Source: Synechococcus sp. CPC35
Lineage (GTDB): Bacteria; Cyanobacteriota; Cyanobacteriia; PCC-6307; Cyanobiaceae
Assembly: GCA_002684175.1 (NCBI GenBank)
Contig: NYUU01000114.1
Span: 1-6,006 of the forward strand
DNA length: 6,006 nucleotides
Direction of reading: 5' to 3'
Part shown: positions 3,101 through 6,006 of the stretch, piece after piece
How the letters are laid out: the number at the start of each line of letters is the position of its first letter
How positions within the stretch are numbered: position 1 is the first letter of the stretch
Translations under genes and position numbers: made by a program
The notes under the pieces: model-generated
What the model was told of the DNA's origin: nothing
Seen by the model: only the letters and a program-made list of their open reading frames with translations
Databases searched by the model: none

Positions 3101-6006
3101 ATCGCGACGGGGCTGGGCATTTGCACGTTGACCGAGGGGAACCCCGTGCCGATCTCTACGCCACACCGCACAAAGTTGACCGGCAGCGAGTTTTCGACGC
3201 ACTCCGTCGTGGCCAATTTGCTCACCGAGACCATGTACCGATTCGTGCTCGATGGGTTGGAAAGCGTGAGGGAGGGCACTTGGTCGTCGCTTTGTCCGGC
3301 CGGTGTGACCACGAGGTTGGCGGTGTGCCCAGAAGGCACGTCCATGTCGGCGTACAGAACCTCCTCCGACGTGCCGTCGTCCCAGAAGACGGTCAAAAAG
3401 ATGTAGCCATAGTGACTGTAAGAGGTACCTGCGGGCTTTTGGGTGAACGTCTGCTTGGCAACCACGTCAACGGTGGTCACCTCGTCAAAGTTGGTGCGGG
3501 TCGTCCCGGAGGACGTCATCGCGTAGTCGATTCCAGCCTCGGTGGTGTGCGTCCCGACATCGGTGATGACCTTTGCAACGACGTTGGCAACGCTGGCAGT
3601 TTGGTTGTCGGCCACGCTGAGCGCGGCGAACGCGTAACCCGGTTGGTCGTGCAACCGGACCTCCACGCTGCCGCCCCTGATCCCGCGCACGAGGTTTTGC
3701 TCGTACGTGTTGTCGGTGCTGGTGCTTGGCGCTGCGACGAATCGCGCAACGGTCGCGTCCGACGTCTGCATGCTGGTGGCCCAGCTCGTCACGTCCAACC
3801 CGTCGGCGTACACGGTCACGGTGGTCGTCTGGTACGCGGTTCGGCCGGTGTCCCATACATCGGGCGTGCAGTTGCCCACAGGCACGATGCGCTTGAGCGT
3901 TGGATTGCTCAGCTCGACCGTGAGGGTGCTCGGGGAAACGATGCGGAAGTCCGCCGTGCCAATGCAATGGCCAGAGGCCTGCGCAGCGCACGTTTTCGAG
4001 GTTGCGTTGCCCTGAATGCGCGAGTTTGAGGCGTTGTCGCTTCCCAGGGCGATGTTGGCGCGCACGCGGCAGAGGGCGCCATTCTGTAAGACCGACGAGT
4101 CGTTGATGTAGTTGCTTCCCGACAAGGCCGTGCACGTTTGGGCCACCGGGTACGAATAAAAGGAGGAGTGTCGGCCCGAGGTGCTGAACGCCTGGTTGTA
4201 CAGCAGCTTGTCGTTGACGACGGTGAGCTCAAAGTTGACGTCCCAATCGTCGCGGCCGTCGATCGCGCGCCGGTTAAAGATGTAGCCGTGGTACTGGCTG
4301 GTCTCGCCTGCGTAATCGTAGTTGAACATGCCAAAGCGGTCGACGGGGGTTGCATGAACCGACTTGACGTGCATGCAATTCTCGTTGTTACAGTCCTGCG
4401 ACCCCCCACGAATCGCGTTGTCGATGCGCGCGTCAAAGATTGACGCCCACAGACCCTGGGCGCTGTTCGCCTGGCCATTGATCGCTGTGCCCGCCAACGC
4501 GGGCGGGAAGTTGTCCACTACCATGTCGGCGTTGCCGTCGTTCACGGCTTGGGCAAAGTTGACCCGCAGGCCCGTGTCGATGTACTCGGCCGTGGTATCA
4601 ACGTCCGACTTGAGCGTGAACGTGAGTGTGGCAAACCGGAAGAAGTTGTTTGAGTAGTAATTGCTGTCCGATGTCGTCGCGTCGCCATACACACTAGCCG
4701 ACAAGATGGTAAACTTGCCCACGCCGGAGGTGCAGGATGCGCCACTGACTTGGCCCAATGGCCAAAGCGGACCAAAGGCCGTGCTGCTATAGGTGAGCGT
4801 GTCGCAGTCATAGTGGACCACGATGTTGAACGCAAACATCTTGTTTGTCGAGTATTTGCCCACGTTGAACACGTGCACGTTGAACGATTCGCTGGGGTAC
4901 ACTGGGTAGGTTGGCCCCGTGACGAGGAGCGGCTGGGTTGGATTCACGGGAAAGCCGAGCGACGTGTATTCCTCTGAGTACGGCGTCGAAAGACTCGGCC
5001 AACCCGAGTGCGGTGAGCCGTACTGAGGGCGCAGGTCCCGGTGCCACCAAGGCGGCTTCTTTGCCAAGGTGAGCTTGTTCCGACCGGAATCGGCCTTGCC
5101 AACCTCCTGCGTCTCCGTTGCCCCATTTGCACCGTTGACCGTGAGCGTCAGCCCGCCCGAGCTGGTGGTCGCGGACTCAAACTTGTCCTCCTTGGCATCG
5201 CCATAGCAAGCGTACAGCCACGTGGAATCCTGCCCCGTGCCGTGGTTGTAAGCACTGGTGGTGCAAACCAAATTTGTCAAGGTGCCTTGGTCGGCCCAGT
5301 CCGTGTGGTGGCTCAGCGTGACGGTGTTGGAGCCGCTGCGGGTAAAGTAGGGCGACCCAAACGCGTCGGTGACCTTGTAGTAGACCCAGAACCGCGGCTT
5401 TTCCACGTACACCTCGGTGATGCGAAGGAACGACACCGTGGTCGACGGGTCCATGTCGAACCGCTTCGACTGCGACACGCTGGTGGTGAGGGCGGTGGAG
5501 CAAGACGTGTACTCGCCCGTGGCTCCGTTGTTCCGTCCGCATTTGCGCCACAAGTAGGGCCCGATCCACGTCTTTAGATGGCTGTTCTGGTCGCCTATCC
5601 GGTGGTACAAGCCCGTAAACTCGGTGGTGTACTTCATGCCGCGGGTCCAGTACACGCCGTCGACATACTCTTGCACGGGAGTCTGTGTGACTTGGCTCCC
5701 GTTTGTCCCTTGTGCCCACACGAATTGGGTCGACGCGCCGTGCTGGTTTTTGAACTTCACCGGCACATCGGCAGTGGCCTGCAGCGGATCGCACGCAGAG
5801 GGGATGAAGGGCGGCGGCGAGGGCGGCGGCGGTGAGGGCGGCGGCGACGGCGGCGGCGACGGCGGTGGCGACGGCGGCGGCGGTGAGGGCGGCGGCGACG
5901 GCGGTGGCGAGGGCGGCGGCGGCGAGGGCGGCGGCGGCGACGGCGGCGGCGAGGGCGGCGGCGGCGAGGGCGGCGGCGAGGGCGGCGGCGAGGGCGGCGG
6001 CGGCGA
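1..6006 (-). CDS. Giant multidomain extracellular protein, TMEM132-like (cohesin / Ig / dockerin-like), partial at both ends
   Basis: Taking every + strand triplet from base 1 and reverse-complementing it gives 2002 sense codons without a stop; 6006 is exactly 3 x 2002. Both ends lie inside Ser/Pro repeats, so start, signal peptide and stop are outside the window. The translation reads as a real ectodomain: alternating beta-strand patterns, conserved-looking Trp/Tyr/Gly, CxxC pairs and 14 N-x-S/T sequons, 12 of them at residues 635-1280. I see no hydrophobic stretch long enough for a membrane span. The best family match by eye is TMEM132, known in animals as a neural adhesion family with a cohesin-like domain followed by tandem Ig-like domains. 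Here that core is extended by a second cohesin-like module, a dockerin-like module and flanking SPPPP linkers. An adhesive or extracellular-matrix role is inferred. No intron is needed anywhere in the 6 kb. The frame is near certain; the family assignment is probable. Confidence 0.93.
124..240 (-). other. Asp-rich, MopE-like putative metal-binding motif before linker B
   Basis: Residues about 1923-1961. The core VDGDNDGFG (D1930, D1932, D1934) is followed about 24 residues later by a single Cys (SDPKHCLDA, Cys1958), right before the Ser-Pro repeats. 'DxDxDG(F/Y)G...C' is the pattern of MopE-type metal-binding repeats and resembles thrombospondin type-3 calcium repeats. It occurs once rather than in tandem, so it could instead be a calcium-stabilised cap at the end of the preceding Ig-like domain. 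Bases 241-306 encode the joining residues (AGEIDMPNAYAFWLGSNMAP), which have no recognisable motif. Confidence 0.4.
307..780 (-). other. C-terminal Ig-like region after the dockerin-like module
   Basis: Residues 1743-1900. Alternating strands: DALIRATVYENDRGTPVATR, SNIEIHYDVLVVADND, NYFFNVTTGS, RTISIKH, HSVVVNSVYNS, WDAQLQPFDAQY and DYYVAVLSAVSK. The ending 'Y-Y-V-A-V' is a common last strand of a beta sandwich. Two sequons (N1797, N1806) lie in one loop. The stretch is long enough for one large or two small Ig-like domains. No named family is recognised; it follows the dockerin-like module without a linker. Confidence 0.4.
781..1119 (-). other. Dockerin-like module (duplicated EF-hand-type calcium motif)
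   Basis: Residues 1630-1742. The first half is VRGDANGDCMLTPSDGNAIL followed by AMI. D1635, N1637, D1639 and D1646 take positions 1, 3, 5 and 12 of a dockerin F-hand calcium loop, followed by the expected helix. The second half ends in IGMSDAIHVYRAVAGVAVFI, the usual 'DA-(I/L)-x-x-x-x-x-V-A-G-x-x-x-F' helix of a second dockerin repeat. Its loop, starting around N1708-L-D1710, is longer than usual, and about 60 residues separate the halves, versus about 10-20 in bacterial type I dockerins. Dockerins bind cohesins calcium-dependently; two cohesin-like modules lie upstream in the same chain. The first loop is convincing, the second divergent. Confidence 0.65.
1120..1341 (-). other. Cys/Arg-rich connector between cohesin-like and dockerin-like modules
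   Basis: Residues 1556-1629. It opens with a CATC pair (Cys1565, Cys1568), passes through two basic clusters (TRRRLAGK at 1583-1590; PRRLSQRS at 1602-1609) and ends in a cysteine group (Cys1616, 1621, 1622, 1625). The basic clusters are the only such stretches in an otherwise acidic or neutral ectodomain. They do not fit a strict furin R-x-(K/R)-R site. The connector is probably disulfide-stabilised at both ends with an exposed basic loop between. Confidence 0.45.
1342..1830 (-). other. Cohesin-like module 2
   Basis: Residues about 1393-1555. The lead-in DQDADVGTSNALAGSPV is followed by DDFILYINTRVS, then LKSTAINIVLPASINSNWF, RVLRVVAAYSG, PNKIEVNLGYFKAS and finally DVGYIEVEFPEQV. This reproduces the cohesin order: opening strand with alternating hydrophobics and N/T, the 'l-x-S-x-x-I-x-(I/V)-x-L' strand, a central 'V-V-A-A' strand, an 'I-E-V' strand and a closing 'G-x-I-x-V-x-F'. 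The canonical 'YD' after the second strand is not evident, so it is divergent. The CxxC pair and dockerin-like module follow directly. It has no N-glycosylation sequon. Confidence 0.55.
1927..2154 (-). other. Ig-like segment 6, preceding cohesin-like module 2
   Basis: Residues 1285-1360. A first strand FALEYFRTAGGKQL, then SSWFAATDVVSYW, IISVNNVGDVTLHAN and VRVQSFICAG. The 'I-S-V-x-x-x-G-x-V-T-L-x-A-N' piece is typical of the late strands of BIG2-like domains ('vsV-x-x-x-G-x-v-t-a'). A linker of about 30 residues (1361-1392), rich in Asp, Gly and Pro and ending in ANLKAS, joins it to the next module. The family is probable (BIG-like), the boundaries approximate. Confidence 0.45.
2155..2496 (-). 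other. Aromatic and Asn-rich connector with clustered N-glycosylation sequons
   Basis: Residues 1171-1284. Trp, Tyr, Asn and Ser are unusually frequent: SEWTSWNSGNWNWTG, then FNYNYHGSRWQ. Four sequons (N1205, N1215, N1224, N1280) lie within 76 residues, the densest cluster in the window. Two cysteines (PTCDHT, GSCTLN), 17 residues apart, may form a loop. The region sits between Ig-like segments and is probably exposed and heavily glycosylated. No family is recognised. Confidence 0.4.
2497..2754 (-). other. Possible further Ig-like segment 5
   Basis: Residues 1085-1170. Strand-like pieces VARIVRLQSLETKARMYP, ATIVSLPCGVGFEKIDLSS, then 'G-x-L-T' and NLFLTSYMTYASTNPSS are followed by SDVDSVSY. 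A strand, a loop, a 'hydrophobic-x-Cys-x-x-x-F-x-x-x-x-L' strand and a Thr-rich strand would suit a small Ig-like unit. I do not recognise a specific family and there is no diagnostic motif; treat it as a folded segment of unknown type. Confidence 0.3.
2779..3009 (-). other. BIG-like Ig segment 4
   Basis: Residues about 1000-1076. The core KFRLIVYFSDGSQVDMNSE repeats the 'strand - (F/W)-x-DG-(S/T) - strand' pattern of the preceding segment, followed by ILTEVTYYSDDVRCATVD, ELTVTEGTACDQVKIHVNLT and an end strand. The two cysteines could pair. One sequon is at N1074. The similarity to residues 885-905 suggests the two arose by duplication of a BIG/TMEM132-type unit; this is inference from the shared core and order of strands. 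Confidence 0.5.
3112..3588 (-). other. TMEM132 C-terminal-like Ig segment 3
   Basis: Residues 807-965. The central motif is IFLTVFWDDGTSEEVLYADM, matching the 'F-x-x-x-(L/V)-x-F-x-DG-(S/T)' core of BIG-type Ig domains and the equivalent 'W-L-Q-F-S-D-G-S' region of TMEM132 proteins. It is followed, as in that family, by an exposed strand-rich part (ANLVVTPAGQ, PSLTLSNPS), a stretch with cysteines (TTECVEN, FVRCGVEIG) and a final strand (FPSVNVQMP). Animal TMEM132 proteins pass from here towards a transmembrane helix and cytosolic tail. This protein instead continues with more extracellular domains, the clearest departure from the animal architecture. A short linker (966-999) with sequon N972 follows. 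Confidence 0.6.
3589..3960 (-). other. TMEM132 middle-domain-like Ig segment 2
   Basis: Residues 683-806, the strongest family signal in the window. Landmarks occur in the order I recall from animal TMEM132 proteins. First comes an 'F-x-V-x-x-P-x-x-L-x-V-E-L-S-(D/N)-x-x-L-x-x-I' entry (here FRIVSPSTLTVELSNPTLKRI). Next are a Cys-containing loop and a 'YQ-x-x-x-V-x-V' strand (AYQTTTVTVYADG), then an Asp-Val/Ile-Thr strand (LDVTSW). A 'va-x-(F/L)' segment (ATVARF) is followed by 'L-V-x-G-x-x-G-x-x-x-(V/I)-x-V' (NLVRGIRGGSVEVRL) and a closing 'V-x-D' strand (ALSVADNQT). Sequons are N712 and N801. In animals this part belongs to the adhesive ectodomain; the role here is inferred from that. Confidence 0.65.
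3961..4596 (-). other. TMEM132-like Ig segment 1 (between cohesin module 1 and the TMEM132 middle domain)
   Basis: Residues 471-682. It follows the cohesin-like module directly. Strand-like stretches include IFDARIDNAI, MHVKSVHATPVDRFGMFNY, DDWDVNFELTVV and ALCRVRANIALGS. Cysteines at DCNNENC, QTCTAL, ALCRV, KTCAAQ and GHCI suggest several disulfides. Sequons lie at N635, N658 and N667. In TMEM132 proteins an Ig-like domain sits in this place, rich in strands and joined to the next domain by a segment entering an 'F-x-V-x-x-P' strand; here FRIVSPS comes next. Position supports the assignment more than sequence does. Residues 471-520 may be a linker rather than part of the fold. Confidence 0.45.
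4597..4935 (-). other. Cohesin-like module 1
   Basis: Residues about 358-470. The segment opens with strand-forming sequence ending in SESFNVHVFNV, then MFAFNIVVHYDCDTLTYSS, then GKFTILSASVYGD, and closes with FFRFATLTFTLKSD. This order (opening strand 'sF-V-V-N', then 'F-x-x-V-x-YD-x-x-L', a central V/I strand, and a closing 'F-A-T-L-T-F-x-L') is the typical nine-strand cohesin pattern. Bacterial cohesins bind dockerins, while the cohesin-like domain of TMEM132 opens its ectodomain, as here ahead of the Ig array. It contains no N-glycosylation sequon. The call is by pattern only, and another Ig-like beta sandwich is the main alternative. Confidence 0.6.
4936..5808 (-). other. Unassigned N-terminal beta-rich region of the ectodomain
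   Basis: Residues 67-357 follow linker A. The composition is that of a folded extracellular region: many Thr/Ser/Tyr/Trp, short alternating strands, and cysteines that could pair (motifs RKCGRNN, YTSCST, NLVCTT, LYACYGD). One sequon, N102-G-S, is present. A strand-turn pattern around residues 200-235 (FWVYYKVTDAFGSPYF) resembles the 'V-x-D-x-x-G' turn of Ig-like or filamin-like beta sandwiches, so one or two such domains are plausible. The last part (residues 320-357), rich in Trp, Pro and Tyr (KKPPWWH, SGWPSLSTPY), looks like a connector to the cohesin-like module. I do not recognise a named family and assign no specific function. Confidence 0.5.
5809..6006 (-). repeat. Ser-Pro3/Ser-Pro4 linker A (proline-rich spacer), open at the window edge
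   Basis: This stretch encodes residues 1-66, alternating SPPP and SPPPP units with no other amino acid. It consists of 12-base and 15-base degenerate repeats built from CGG triplets on the + strand. Serine is TCG (twice TCA). The proline before serine is CCC in most units but CCG in the cluster at about 5836-5900, so two repeat sub-types are interspersed. It ends at FIPSAC, where the folded part begins. In green algae such tracts are usually prolyl-hydroxylated and O-glycosylated, forming stiff polyproline-II rods; that role is inferred here. The first repeat may lie well upstream of the window. Confidence 0.95.

Noticed and set aside
3067..4029. 320-codon open frame on the + strand
   Set aside because: It overlaps the best-supported TMEM132-like part on the opposite strand. 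Its composition is Arg/Gly/Val/His-biased and no recognisable motif appears.
5177..5794. 205-codon minus-strand frame in another register
   Set aside because: Very rich in Arg and His, with none of the strand patterns seen in the main register; it is an out-of-frame shadow.
1..6006. Bacterial cellulosomal scaffoldin
   Set aside because: Cohesin- and dockerin-like modules are present, but there is no carbohydrate-binding module or enzyme, the linkers are algal-type SPPPP, and the Ig segments match TMEM132 better.
1..6006. Pherophorin or other volvocine wall protein
   Set aside because: The SPPPP spacer fits, but the folded block is far longer than a pherophorin domain pair and shows cohesin/Ig/dockerin-type motifs instead.
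1..6006. Transmembrane helix like that of animal TMEM132
   Set aside because: No uninterrupted hydrophobic stretch of about 20 residues appears anywhere in the 2002-residue translation.
1..6006. Giant-virus origin
   Set aside because: An intron-free 6 kb coding stretch would fit, but no viral hallmark gene is in view and the composition fits an algal nucleus equally well; it cannot be decided from this window.

Overview
The whole window lies inside one protein-coding gene on the minus strand. Read as reverse-complement codons in register with base 6006, it gives 2002 consecutive sense codons with no stop. Neither the start nor the stop of the gene is present. A caller that needs both a start and a stop reports only short antisense or out-of-frame shadows here. 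No second gene, RNA gene, promoter, terminator, mobile element or CRISPR array can be supported.

Organism: most likely a GC-rich eukaryotic microalga or related protist (haptophyte, pelagophyte, prasinophyte or dinoflagellate type; I cannot choose). The reasons are long Ser-Pro3-4 tracts like algal hydroxyproline-rich wall or extracellular proteins, a multidomain adhesive ectodomain with cysteines and N-glycosylation sequons, and a coding stretch too long and too eukaryote-like for a normal bacterial gene. In three 60-base segments counted by hand, about 65-80% of codons end in G or C. A large algal virus cannot be excluded.

Layout in protein order (window residue 1 = bases 6006-6004): SPPP/SPPPP linker A (1-66); unassigned beta-rich region (67-357); cohesin-like module 1 (358-470); three consecutive segments matching the Ig-like part of the TMEM132 family (471-682, 683-806, 807-965); another bacterial-Ig-like (BIG) segment (about 1000-1076) and a weaker one (1085-1170); an aromatic/Asn-rich connector (1171-1284); one more Ig-like segment (1285-1360); cohesin-like module 2 (1393-1555); a Cys/Arg-rich connector (1556-1629); a dockerin-like EF-hand module (1630-1742); a C-terminal Ig-like segment (1743-1900); a short Asp-rich, MopE-like motif (around 1924-1958); and SPPPP linker B (1962-2002), which runs off the window edge.

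The coherent picture is a secreted or cell-surface adhesin or matrix protein: a TMEM132-like cohesin-plus-Ig array that also carries a dockerin-like module, placed between two rigid proline-rich spacers. No signal peptide or membrane span lies in the window; if present, they are beyond the edges. Domain names rest on motif recognition by eye, not on a profile search.
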